Part shown: positions 10,952 to 23,675 of the stretch, in pieces
How the letters are laid out: the number at the start of each line of letters is the position of its first letter
Numbering within the stretch: the stretch's first letter is position 1
Assembly: GCA_905250115.1 (NCBI GenBank)
Contig: CAJNOI010000037.1
Coordinates: forward strand, 310,001-374,000
Reading direction: 5' to 3'
From: Adineta steineri
Lineage: Eukaryota; Rotifera; Eurotatoria; Adinetida; Adinetidae
DNA: 64,000 nucleotides
Position numbers and translations under genes: made by a program
Notes under the pieces: generated by a model
The model's database searches: none
What the model was told of the DNA's origin: nothing
Seen by the model: only the letters and a program-made list of their open reading frames with translations

Positions 10952-13900
10952 TTAACATTGTAGGAGAACACTGACAGTGTTTGAGTTCGTATTTGCAGTG
11001 ATAATATCGGGTTTATTGTCACCGTTCACATCGGTTACTGCTACTGCATTTGGATGTGTACCAACTGGATAAGTAGTTTGAGGGAAAAAAGTACCGTTGC
11101 CTCTGTTGAGAAGAACACTCGCAGTGTTTGAAACTCTATTTGCAGTGACAATATCTGGATTATTGTCGCTGTTCACATCGGCTACTACTGCTGAATTTGG
11201 TCCTACATCAACTGAGTAAGTAGTTTGAGAAGAAAAAGTGCCGTTGCCGATGTTGAGAAGGACACCGGCGGTGCGTGAACCCATATTTGCAGTAATGATA
11301 TCGGAGTTATTGTCGCTGTTCACATCAGCTACTGCTACTGACATTGGACCCCCATCAACTGAGTAAGTAACTTGAGGAGAAAAAGTACCATTGCCTGTAT
11401 TGAGAAGAACATTGATGGCTTGCGAATCAGTATTTGCAGTGACAATATCGGGTTTATTGTCGTTGTTCACATCGGCTACTGCTACTGATTGTGGATATGC
11501 GTCAACTGCGTAAGTCGTTTGAGGGAAAAACGTGCCATTGCCTGTGTTAAGAAGAACACTGACGGTACTTGAATTTATGTTTGCAGTGACAATATCGGAT
11601 TTATTATCGCTGTTCACATCAGCTACTGCTACTGCATATGGCTTTGCACCAACTGCGTAAGTAACTTGAGAAGAAAAAGTACCGTTGCCTACGTTGAGAA
11701 GAACACTGACGGTATCTGAATTTAGATTTGCAGTAACGATATCGGATTTATTGTCACTGTTCACATCGACTACTGCTACTGAGAATGGAACGTAACCAAC
11801 TGAGTAATTAGCTGGAAGAGAAAAAGTGCCGTTGCCCACGTTGAGAAGAACACTGACGGTAGCTGACGCCTTATTTGCAGTAACAATATCCAATTTATTG
11901 TCGCTGTTCATATCGGCGACTGCTACTGACCATGGTTCTGAACCAACTGAGTAAGTAGTTTGATCAAGAAATGTACTATTACAAGCTTCTAAACAAGAAA
12001 AAGATTTCAACTACATTTTTATCATTAAAAAACAGTATTTCATTGTCTTAATCTATTTGATCTTCAACAGTTCAACTCAAATCAAAGCAAACCAACCAAC
12101 AAATAAAATCATTAGACTATATTTATAACTTTAATTGTGATCTACTAGAATCCCACTAGTAACATTGTTTTTATGGTTCTATTTATCGTCATGAACGATG
12201 TTTTAATCTATTCAGACATCATTGCAGTTATTAATCTCGGATTCAGTTAAGAAATTTGTCTCTTCTGCATTAGTTTTCACATATTCATTCATTCATTTCA
12301 ATGTCTTTTAAATATAGAATTAATTTTGTGACATTCTAAACATATTCTCACGAAATACATGTTGCGATGAGATAACACTTTGCAACAATCACTAAAAATA
12401 TACTTCTATTCTATTTTAGTAATATCAAGTGAATCGAACAAAGATCGTCGATTTATATGATAGGTCGATTTATTCGAGTGCATTGTAGAATCTCTTCTCT
12501 AAAACGAACACACATAGAATACCCCGAAGTATAAAATGAGAGTGACTGATCCTCCGTAAGGTTTACATAAGAAGTTTAAACTGAACAAGAGGAGTTCAGG
12601 AGAAATGAAATTTGTCCTCTTTTACTTTTCTACAGAACATAGTAGTCTTGTTAATAACTTTGATCCTTTAAGCATCTATAGAAAAGTGAAATCTAACATA
12701 CAAAGGTCGATATCTACATATAAAGTTAAAAACGAATAAATTTGTATTTCGTGGACCTGTCACAAGTTGCTGTAGCTTCGAGCTGAGTTCTCCTTTAAAA
12801 CATTCTGAATTTCATTTTACACAAAATTTTACATGAATTTATCTCATAAAGATAAAAGTAAATAAAATTGTTTCAGCAATACTACAAACATATAATATGA
12901 CTAACTTTCAAAATAATATTCGAAAAGAAATGTTGTCTGAAAATTACTTATCGTCATCAAACATATTCAACAAATAAAAACACGAACTTCTAAGAGCATA
13001 TAGTTTCTCGAAATAAACAACAACTAATTGATTGGTAACTAAAAAAGGTACTATGATCCGTGTGGTATATTACTGACCGATTGATCCTATTGTCCATGAT
13101 GTTTCTTCTGTAGATGATGATGTTGCTTCTGTCGATGATAATGAGGATGTTGTTGTTGATGATGGCGTTGTGGCTGCTTCTACTATTAATGATGTTTCTT
13201 CTGTAGATGATGATGATGATGTCGCTTCTGTTGATGATGACGTTGTTGTTAATGGCGTTGTTGTCGGTGATGTAGTTGAGGATGATTGTGCTGATGTTGA
13301 TGTTGTTGTTGTTGATGTTGTTATCGGTGATGTTGTTGAAGTTGATGATGATGATGATGTTGTTGTCGACATCTTTGTTTTAACGACTGTTGTTGTTTGG
13401 GTTATAGGTTTTTTTGTTGTTGTTGTGGATGTAGCTTCATTCTTCTTTCCGTTTGGCATGATTACATTATTATCAAAAGATGCCTGTTTTATTTGATCTT
13501 CCGTTATTTTAGCTCCTGACAAATCACTGTTTGAAAAGTGTGCACCTGTCAGATTTGAGTTTCCAAAATCTGCTCCCGATAGATTTGAGCCAATAAAACT
13601 AGCACAAAGTAAAGATGAATCAACAAATTTTACCTTATCTAACCGTGCTCCATTAAATGATACACCATTTAAATTAACAGATGAAAACTCCCCATTTGAC
13701 ATTGATACTTGTTCAAAAGAAACACATCGTAAATTCAACATATTTAATATGCCAGTTTCACTTGCTAAATGTACCTTATCAAAACTTAATTCATTCAAAC
13801 GAATTATATCATCTAGTTTTGTTGTTCTACATCCATTAGTACAATTATTTCTACCAATTAATTGTTTTTCCTTAAGAAATTGTATAACATCTGCTTTACG

Positions 13901-14215
13901 TATTGTATCCCATTGACGATGAGCAGCACGATAATATGCATTTGCAAATGCCCATGGATTTTTTGAGTCGTTGAGATAACCATCTTTATCTAATTTATAA
14001 ATATTATTTAAAAATCCATCATAAAGTGTTTGTTGTCTTAATTCTCTTGATTGTGCAAAATCAAACTTTTGTTTTTTCTCAGCTTGTTGTTTTTGTTGTT
14101 CAGAGCCAATTGAAGTATAAATAGCAAGAGCTATGGGTATAGCGACTGAACTTATAATGGCTAATATATCTTTAAATGTAAAATGCCAAAACGATCGCTT
14201 GTTTAGATCTACCAT
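10952..14215 (-). CDS. Membrane-anchored pentapeptide-repeat / Thr-Ser stalk / FG-GAP (VCBS) repeat protein (724 aa)
   Basis: Two exons, 14215-13078 and 11988-10952, joined by a 1089-bp intron; 1138 + 1037 = 2175 nt closes exactly in frame. Order: a short basic N-terminus; a membrane segment at about residues 16-35 ('DILAIISSVAIPIALAIY'); a charged Gln/Lys helix; a conserved-looking block with 'NPWAFANAYYRAAHRQWDT'; pentapeptide repeats at about residues 165-240 ('ANLSGADFGNSNLTGAHF' style); a mucin-like Thr/Ser stalk of about 110 residues; then seven FG-GAP/VCBS repeats of about 48 residues with calcium-loop motifs such as 'DVNSDNKSDIVTAN'. The ATG at 12010 is rejected as start, because it lies before a clean acceptor (TTTCTTGTTTAG). 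It is probably a cell-surface protein with the repeats outside. Ligand unknown. Confidence 0.8.
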
Positions 14216-15422
14216 AATTTCAATGTGATTTTAGAATGAACAGTGAAATATTGTGGTTAGTTCGCATATTAATAAACCACAATTGTTACTCATAGCTAAT
14301 CTTTCTCTCTTTTGCCGTTTCTCTGTTATTTAACAACATATTAAATAACAGTTTTAATTATATTCTCAAAATCAAATGTTACAAAAAAAATTCATTACAA
14401 ACACAACAGTAATTAGAAAAATAGTTTCGTGTTACTTTCAACTCACTGAACATTGAATTTGATCTAAAATAACAAAATGTATAAATACTGGTAATTGATA
14501 ATCGGTAGAGATGATGAAAGAAAACTTATACTGTTGATTTAAATATCGGAGATTTCTTCGTTTGTCTACATACAAAACAAAATCATAGAACTTCATTAAT
14601 TCTCCAAAATAATGGAAAATATATTTTAACAGTAAACTATGAAATGATCTACTTATATCCATTACAAGGTTATACAAAAAAAAGAAAAGAGACACTTTAG
14701 ACTTGATGAACTATTTTTTTTAATCAAATCCTTTGTTCCATGCAGACAGTTCTGAACAAATTTTTTTCTTTTAAAGTTTTTCATATGAAAACTCTTGATA
14801 TGTATAAGTTAGTAGAAACAGTTTTATAACTGACTCAAATTGTTTAAATTTACAGTTCATTAAAATTAAGAATATGATTGCAAAAGTAAAATACATTTGG
14901 TATATTTGATACTAAAATGAAAAGAAAAGACTAATTTATCGATTAGATCAACCTATCGTATCTATGTATTCATATGAAATAAACAATACGTCGACAATAT
15001 TAATAAATTAATTAACTAGACAACAATGATTTATAAACTTTTTTCAATTTTTTTTAATTTCTTTTGCTTAAGATTTATGTTCTCTTCTTCCCTCAATAAA
15101 AAAATATCAATTTCAAACAAAAAAATATCATCTTATCGATATCATGTTAGATTTTGACTTTAAATAAATGATAGAAAAGATTTTTCAAATGAGAATAACC
15201 TATAAGAGATAAAATATTGATAATTACATTAATTTAAATAGTATTAGATCGATTATTTAAATGTTTATTTGAAATATTTTGAAATTTAGAATACATCAAT
15301 CATTTATATTATTATCAAAAATTTGCAAATTAAGGCATTTCATTTCAGTTTTTTCAAACATTACATGTGTCAACTGAAAATATAAAAATATGAAAAGAGT
15401 ATGAGAAATATCTTATAATATA
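14216..15422. other. Intergenic region, no gene supported
   Basis: AT-rich DNA upstream of the pentapeptide/FG-GAP gene. A minus-strand open frame at 14438-14695 shows no family similarity and is probably chance. Confidence 0.55.
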
Positions 15423-15992
15423 TTACGATTTTTTCATTATACAATATCGGTAGGGCCTAATAGCATCAGGATCAGTTGATAACCAACAATCTACGATTTC
15501 AGTTTTATCACCATCAATTTTTATTAAAGTCTTTGGATTGACTCGATTCTGAAGCACAACATAATATTGTTCTTCATTACAAGGAAGAGTGAGAGCATAA
15601 AGTTTTGCTATCTCAATATCAGGTGTTGTGTAAATACCTCGCCCATAAGTAAAAAGCGTATGTTCTGTTGCTTGGTATGATACTGGTCAATGATCAGGAC
15701 TATTATTTGATCCAAGCCATACTTCATTTTCATATTTTCCAACAATTTTAATTGCAAAACGTTTCCACCCACATGATCGACAATATTTAATACCACCATA
15801 AATAAAACTTTTCCCTTTATCATCAATATAAGTAAAATGTTTATCGTATTGTTTATCCCTTGAATTTCCATCTAATAGTAAAGTATCATTTGAATTCATA
15901 GTTCCTAAAGATAGAACATATATTTCAGTGGAATCTTGAATATCATATTCACTTAACAAATTACTTTCATCAAATTCTTTTCTATAATAGCT
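15423..15992 (-). pseudogene. Broken ubiquitin-like / ADP-ribosyltransferase-like gene remnant
   Basis: One minus-strand frame reads through this segment except for a TGA at 15687-15689. Upstream, 'LLSEYDIQDSTEIYVLSL' resembles the last strands of a ubiquitin fold. Next comes a segment with 'YGGIKYCRSCGWKRFAIKI'. After the stop the frame resumes with 'PVSYQATEH', 'YGRGIYTTPDIEIAKLYA' and 'CNEEQYYVVLQNRVNP', a pattern like PARP/ART-type folds (GIY..P....A..YA). From memory, relatives read W-P-V-S-Y at the break, so the TGA is best explained as TGG to TGA. The stretch between 'SYQAT' and 'YGRGIY' also looks shorter than in relatives. No start codon or upstream exons could be assigned. Family assignment is by eye. 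Confidence 0.6.
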
Positions 15993-15995
15993 CTT

Positions 15996-16071
15996 GGTGG
16001 TGTGGGTGTGGTTGAAAGTGACGATGATGACCTATGATTTGCTCAAACTCTCAGTTACATCCACACCCGCT
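15996..16071. repeat. Telomere-like foldback segment
   Basis: A G-rich arm, GGTGGTGTGGGTGTGG (15996-16011), is followed about 48 bp later by a C-rich arm, CATCCACACCCGC, of opposite polarity. The arms are degenerate TGTGGG/CCCACA units, as at 33.5, 54.9 and 61.1 kb. Confidence 0.5.
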
Positions 16072-16489
16072 TATGAACATTTCAGATTTAAACCAGAATA
16101 AGAACATTACAATTTATTCGATTTATCTTTTTCTTTTTTTGTATAATTATTTTATTGGCGAATATTAAATAGTGTCACCAACGTTCATCGTAGTATTGTT
16201 TATAATAAAACTATTTACAGACAACGTTTTATTACAATAAAAGAAAATATCACCGAAATTCTACGACATAATCAATAAGTGGATGTGGACATGTTATAGT
16301 TATTCTTCATCAATACACCCGTCGAATAATTTACTATACTTTTCTTATTTATGAACATATTTATTTGATAGTTCTAACTAATCGAATATATTAAATAAAG
16401 TGACATATAAAAAAAAGTTTATAAGAAATATTAGTAATAGCATACACATAGTATAGAAAAATAAAAACGTTTCAAGTTAGAGAGATAAA

Positions 16490-19400
16490 TTAACAAGTTT
16501 GTAATAAAATCTTTAAATTGTCAGTACCATAGTTAGCGACCGCAAAATCCAGTTTTCTATCGTTGTTAAAATCACCAACAACAACAGAAAACGGGAAAGA
16601 TCCATAACTAACAAAATATACTTTTGAATTTGTAAATCTACCACCACCAGATCCAAACAATATAACTACATTGCTAGCACGATAATTAGCGACAATAATA
16701 TCTAATAAGGTGTCATTATTGAAATCACCAATGGCAACTGAGTAAGGTTCAGCGTTAATTCCAGTTGAATATATTGTTTGATTCATAAAAGATCCATTGC
16801 CATAACCGAGAAATACACTGATATTACTATCATTAATATTACTGACAATCATATCTAATCGAGTATCATTATTTAAGTCAGCAACAGCTAAAGACCATGG
16901 ACCGGAGCCCGTTGGAAACGTTGTTTGATTTAAAAAAGAATTATTACCAAATCCAAGAAAAATACCAATATTATTGGTGCCTGTATTCGTAACTGCGATA
17001 TCCATATAAGAGTCATTATTAAAATCGCCAACGGTCAATGATCGCGGAATAGAACTCTTACCAGTTATCAGTGTCATTTGATATTGGAAAATCTTATTTA
17101 CATAACCAAGAAATATACTTACAGTGTTACCGTTCGAATTAGTAACGACGATATCTAGTCGAGCGTCATTGTTGAAATCACCAATAGCTACAGAATATGG
17201 AATTGAACCAGCTAAATACGTAGCTTGTTTTGTAAAATAACCATTACCATAACCTAGAAGTACACTTATAGTGTTCCCATTCGAATTACTAACGATGATA
17301 TCCAGTCGAGTATCTTTGTTGAAATCACCAATAGCTATAGAAGATGGATAAGGACCAGTTGGATAGTTAGTTTGATTTGCAAAAGAACCATTGCCATATC
17401 CGAGAAATATACCCACAGTGTTGTCATATCCATTAGCAACAACAATATCCAGTCGAGAATCATTATTAAAATCACTAACAGTTACGAAAGATGGCCAAGT
17501 GCCAGTTGAATACGTGATTTGTTTTTCAAAAGAATCATTACCGTATCCGAGAAGTACACTTACAGTGTTGTCATTTTGATTAGCAACAACGATATCTAGT
17601 CGAGTGTCATTATTGAAATCACCAACAGCTATAGAATATGGAGAAGAGCCAGTTGAAGACGTAATTTGTTTTGCAAAAGAACCATTGCCATAACCGAGAA
17701 TTACACTTACAGTGTTGTCATTCTGATTGGTAACAACGATATCCAGTAGAGTGTCATTATTGAAATCACCAACAGCTACAGAAGATGGTAAGCGGCCAGT
17801 TGAATAGGTATTTTGATTTGCAAAAGAACCATTGCCATATCCGAGAAGTACACTTGTAGTGTTGTCAAATAAATTAACAACGACGATATCCAGTCTAGTG
17901 TCATTGTTGAAATCACCAACAGCTAAAGAATATGGTGTGCGGCCTGTTGAATACGTAACTTGTTTTTCAAAAGAACCATTACCAGATCCGAGAAGTACAC
18001 TTACAGTGCTATCATAATAATTAGCAACGACGATATCTAGTCGAGTGTCATTGTTGAAATCACCAACAGCTATAGGCTGTGGTGAAGAGCCAGCTGAATA
18101 CGTAACTTGATTTGTAAAAGCCCCAGGATCAAATGTAACAAATAGATCTATATTATCAGTATTGTCATATGCGACAATGATTTCTGATTGTCCATCATTG
18201 TTGAAGTCACCAGCAGTAACAACTACAGGAGCGAAAATCAAGTTAGATCCATCAGTTATTTGACGTGTAAATGTTCCCTTTCCATTTCCAACAAGTATAT
18301 CAATGTTTTTGCTACCATAATTAGCTACAGCAAAATCATATTGACCATCGTTATTAAAATCACCTATAGCAAGTGAATCTGGATTTGAGCCCGTTGGAAA
18401 TGTTTTCTGTTCTGCAAATAATCCATTACCATTTCCAAAAAGTATACCAATATCATTAGTACCATAATTAACGACGACAAGATCTAACATCGTATCATTG
18501 TTTAAATCATCGACAGCAACATATTGTAGACGAGAACCACCACCAGCTGCAAATGTTATTTCGTTACCTAACGATCCTTTGCTATAATGAAGCAAAACAC
18601 TTACAGTGCTGTTATCCTGATTGGTAACGACAATATCAGCCCGAGTGTCATTGTTGAAATCACCAACAGCTATAGAATATGGAAAAGAGCCAGTTGAATA
18701 CGTAATTTGTTTTGCAAAAGAACCATTGCCATATCCGAGAAGTACACCAACATTGTTGGCACCTCGACTAACAATGATGATATCCTGTAGAGTGTCTTTG
18801 TTAAAATCACCAACAGCTACAAAAACTGGACTAGGGCCAGTTGGATAGGTAGTCTGTTTTGCAAAAGAACCATTGCCATAACCGAGAAGTACACTTACAG
18901 TGTCCTCATTCTGATTGATAACGACGATATCTAGTCGAGTGTCATTGTTGAAATCACCAACACCTACAGAATTTGAATAATCGCCAGTTGAATATGTAGT
19001 TTGGTTTGCGAAAGAACCATTGCCATAGCCGAGAAGTAAACTTACACTTTTGCTGTCTGAATTAGCAACGATAATATCCATTTGAGTGTCATTATTGAAA
19101 TCACCAACAGCTACAAAAGTCGGATAAGGACCAGTTATAAATGTACTTTGATCTTCAAAAGAACCATTGCCATATCCGAGAAGTACACTTGCAGTGCTAT
19201 CATTATAATTCGCAACGACGATATCTAGTCGAGTGTCATTGTTGAAATCACCAACAGCTACAGACGATGGCGATGAGCCAGTTGAATACGTAATTTGATT
19301 TGCAAAAGAACCATTGCCATAACCGAGAAGTACACTTGTAGTGTTGTCATCCGCATTGGCAACGATGATATCCAGTCGATTGTCATTGTTGAAATCACCA

Positions 19401-21342
19401 ACAGCTACAGAAGATGGTGAGCGGCCAGTTGAATAGGTAGTTTGATTTGCAAAAGAACCATTGCCATAACCGAGAAGTACACTTACAGTGTTGTTCTTCG
19501 TATTAGCAACGACGATATCTAGTCGTGTGTCATTGTTGAAATCACCAACAACTACAGACGATGGCAGAGAGCCAGTTGAATACGTAGTTTGTGGTTGAAA
19601 GCCTTCATCATAACCAAAAAGAATTCCTATACTGCCAGTATCATTGCTGATTATAATTACATCGAGTAGATTGTCTTTATTGAAATCGACTGCAGCAAGT
19701 GAGGTAGAAGAAGAGGAACCGGTTGAATTCATTGTTGGTTGAGAAAAACTACCATTGCCAATTCCCAGCAATACGCCTATGTTATTAGTACCTTTATTAC
19801 TGACGACTAAATCAAGTCGATTGTCTTTGTTAAAATCGCCCAGATTAATAGAATATGGTGAGGAAGTATCAAGCGAATATGTTGTTTGACTTGTAAAAAT
19901 GCCGTTGTTGTTTCCTAGAAGTACACCGACATTGTTTGCTCCATTATTAGCGACAGCGATATCCAATAAGTTATCATTATTAAAATGCCCAACGGTGAGT
20001 GAATATGGATGTGAATTAATTCCAGTTGAAAATATCTGTTGATGTAAAAAGGTTCTGTTGCCATTTGCAATAAATATACCTATATTATTTGTGCCGTAAT
20101 TTGCAATAGCAAGATCTAAATGATTATCATTGTTAAAATCTGCACTGATGACCGAGAATGGCGAAGAATCATATCCAGTTGAATATGTGACTGGATATGA
20201 AAACGTTCCATTTCCAAATCCATAAAATATGCTAATACTATCAGTTCCATAATTAGCAGTAATAATATCGTATGATGTGTCATTATCGAGATCAGCTATA
20301 TGTATCCAAATTGGGCGAGATGAATTAGTTGAGATTACTGTTTCATTGATGAAAGAGCCGTTTCCACCTCCAAGAAATATACCGATGCTATTAGTACCGA
20401 AATATGCGACAGCAATATCCGTGTGATGATCGTTGTTAAAATCACCGATGGCTACCATGTATGGTGCAGAATGTAAACCGGTCGAATACATCATATTACT
20501 TGAAAAAACACCATTATTATATCCAAGAAATATAGATATACTATCATCGACACGATTAGCAACAACAATATCTAATTGTTCATCACCATCGAAATTGCCA
20601 ACGGCAACAGATCGAGGGCCAAAGTTGTATTCGATTGGGTTCTGTGGAGTTTGTGTAAATTTTAGTTCACACTGTTGAACTAAATGAAAAACAGAGAAAT
20701 AACGTAAAACTTAATCTATTATTATTATGTAATTATTCTTATTGAATTCATATAATCTTATATAGTTTTTCGGCACTTTTTGGAGTAAGAAGAAATTATA
20801 TTAATGCCTCAATCTATATTTTTAGATAATGAAAAACAACACACAGAATATAATAAGATGTTTATCGATTGATTTGAACTCTTCTTCCTCAAAGAAATAC
20901 ACTAATTCTATTACTGAGAATGAATAAATAAAAATAAATTTATATCATATATATAGTTGGTATAAAAAGAAAAAGCAGAACCTACCTTTTGCTTTTGGTA
21001 AAGTGAAACAAACCACCAATACACTAACAGTTATTGCTAGACTTGTGAAGAGAGCAAATGCACCTACAGCTGTTGAAGTTCGATGTCTTGACCAACACGA
21101 ATGTTTCCTAATGAAAAAATATTCTATATATATTATAATGCTTAAAGTGAAAAGTAAATGATATACAAAGCTGTTGGAGTCATTGGCAACTTCTTCATTT
21201 TCTTAGTAACTCCGACAGATTTTGTTGCATTAGTTTGATTTTGTGTTGAATTCTCGTTTTGTTGATTATCGACGTGAGTAATCTCCTCGGTAAATGAATG
21301 TATAACTGTAATATCACCATTATCTACAGAATCGGCGTTCAT
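16490..21342 (-). CDS. Giant type II membrane protein with 28 FG-GAP/VCBS repeats (1495 aa)
   Basis: Three exons, 21342-21167, 21107-20986 and 20679-16490, sum to 4488 nt in frame. Exon 1 encodes an Asn/Thr-rich cytoplasmic tail. Exon 2 encodes one membrane helix ('VGAFALFTSLAITVSVLVV') preceded by basic residues, giving an N-in orientation. Exon 3, a single 4190-bp exon, encodes 28 tandem repeats of about 48 residues built on 'VAVGDFNNDTRLDIVVAN', 'VSVLLGYGNGSF' and 'QTTYSTG', ending shortly after the last repeat. The acidic loop DxNxDxxxD fits calcium-binding FG-GAP blades. Many N-glycosylation sequons (NDT, NGS) suggest a heavily glycosylated ectodomain. Central repeats (about 17-19.5 kb) are nearly identical at DNA level, implying recent duplication or gene conversion. 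An ATG at 20494 inside exon 3 is not the start. It resembles the protein at 10952-14215 in its C-terminal part only. Confidence 0.85.
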
Positions 21343-23675
21343 CTATAGTAAAATAAGTCATATTTAATAAAAAACACTTTTCTATATATTACCTTTTGTA
21401 TTATTGATGATGTCTTTTGAATGTAGGAAAACTACAAATTCTTAATAAATAAGAAATTTTTTAACAGAATAGATAAGCTGATGTGATAAAGTTAATCTAG
21501 AATATTAAACGTGAAAAAAATTTATCTACAAATTACTTCTTCATCAACAGAAAAAATTCAAACTGTCTCTAACAGATACACTATTTGAAATAGTTTCCGT
21601 CTTATCCTAAATCAAAACATAAAACATAAATAAATATTAAAAATATTTATGTAAAAAAAAGTTTGAGTCGAGATATAACTTTGTTATCCTCGAACTGACT
21701 TGATTGGCTTAACTACTTTTGGACACCCCTAAGTATTTTATTGATATCGTTGTTTTCTTAATTTATTTTCCTCATTAAATGGCAATAAGGAATGATTTTA
21801 TTTCAACCAAAGACTGTCATATAAATTTACTCGATAGATCAGTTTGACCTTATAAATTATAATTTGCTGATTTAGTATGTAGCCAGTAAAGTAATTAATT
21901 ACGAGAGAAGACAATTGGCTGTAAAAGCTAGTACTGTACAAATCGTAATAGTTAATTATTCTCAAATGGTTTGACGAATATTTTTTATTGTAATTTACAC
22001 ATAAATAAAAGTATAAAAAAATAAAAGTATAAAAAAATGATCATACTTACCTTTTGTTTGAATATACAGTATGCTTATCGTTTACTTTTTCGTCTGAGTA
22101 TTTATTCTCGCTGATCAATAAGGTTATTATCTATCGGGTACCTTTTTTTTATACATATTGGGTCATTGTGTTACTGAAATATTTATATAAAATATTTTAT
22201 CAACGAAATAAATAACGTCAAAACAACATTATAGTCATGTAAGTTTTATGAATAGAATTTATAATCATATGACAATTTGATGCGCATATATATATAACGT
22301 ATACAATTATCTTTATGATATCGATAAAGAATAAAATGACAAGATTAATTACTTCGAAATAAAAAATACATATATTCTAATGAGACGACTTTAATTTCTC
22401 TTTCTTTTCTCTGAAGTATCGGCGTTTTCCCCATCAATCATATTTGTGATGAGACACAAACATGAAAAACAACTCCATATAAGGTAATTTCAAAAGAGAT
22501 AAATATAATTTTGTTAACGGTCATTTTTATAATCAAAGAGATACAAAAACAACATTTGCATTTCAAGTACTATTGTAAATACTCTAAGGCAATTCAAAAA
22601 TTATTCTATTAGGTTTTCAACGACCATTGAAATGGTTTTGATTAGTAGTAAATGTCATTATTTAAATGAGCGGTGTCTGTAAGAATTTAATGCCCTAGTA
22701 CTTTTTTTTGAAAAAACGGATATAACAGATAATAACACAAAAGGAAAACTAAAGAAAATTATAAATTAAAGTTTAAGGAAATAAGAAAATATCTCTTTAT
22801 AACAAATACAACTACTAATTTTTAAATGTTGAATTTATTTCAACTGAAGATTGTTTTTCATCGATTAACGAAGAAATCATTTTATTAGCAAATCGTTTTT
22901 TTTATTTAAATATTATGCACGTTGTTGAAGACACATGTTATTAATGACCGAAACGACGTGAAAAATAACAATATTACTTCGATTTCATAACGACAAAATA
23001 TATGCATGTATAAACATGACTCAGTAGTTTATTATGAAGAAAAATACAAGTGAAGAAAAGAAAAACATCGTTCTACAGTAACAACGTGACGTCTCTTCTT
23101 TTTTTTTACCTTTTATTATTATGAGTTATACGTCGAAAAAAAAGACAATTGTGTAATAAGAAAAAGTATTTATGGTATTAATTTAATGGAAAACTTTAAC
23201 ATTAAATCAAATTAAACAAACATTTTGTTATTTGCATCTTTTAAATGAATTATCCGAAAAATTTCCTTGTTTCGTTCTAATATCAGTTTCCTTTCCGAAA
23301 TCAAGAATTTTACAAGATTTTCATAAATATAATAAACAAATTTTTCAAATTATATTCAAATATGTATTGAAATAAATAATCAGTCTTTCTCCTTTCGATA
23401 GACAGAATTTAGTAATTTTAATCTATGATGGATCAGTAGTAGTTCAATGAAAGTATTCTGTACAATTTTGATTACCTATTAGAAGTTTAAAAAAACAAAT
23501 ATGTTTTGAAATGTCGCTTCGGTGATGTCGCTTTTAAAATTAATGATATTTTTTGTTTTGTTAAATCATGATGTTACTTAATAACCTGTATTTATCTTTA
23601 AATAAATAGATAATCAACAATAAAAATAAAATCTACTCAAAATCACATATTTTTCATTGCACTGAAATGAATTAA
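21343..23675. other. 2.3-kb intergenic region, no gene seen
   Basis: AT-rich DNA between the start of the giant FG-GAP gene and the stop of the aldose epimerase gene. No open frame with support was found. Untranslated 5' exons of the FG-GAP gene may lie here: TTACTATAG directly before its ATG could be a cis- or trans-splice acceptor. Confidence 0.55.

Noticed and set aside
12004-12010. ATG at 12010 as start of a separate FG-GAP gene
   Set aside because: It lies upstream of a strong polypyrimidine-AG acceptor, and joining to the exon ending at 13078 keeps frame and adds a membrane anchor that the short version would lack.
13170-13496. Plus-strand open frame rich in Val and Asp
   Set aside because: It is the antisense of the Thr/Ser stalk exon; GAT/GTT runs are the complement of ATC/AAC repeats.
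17391-18848. Plus-strand frames with repeated 'LPYPRSTLTVLS' units
   Set aside because: Antisense shadows of the FG-GAP repeats; their periodicity comes from the minus-strand gene.
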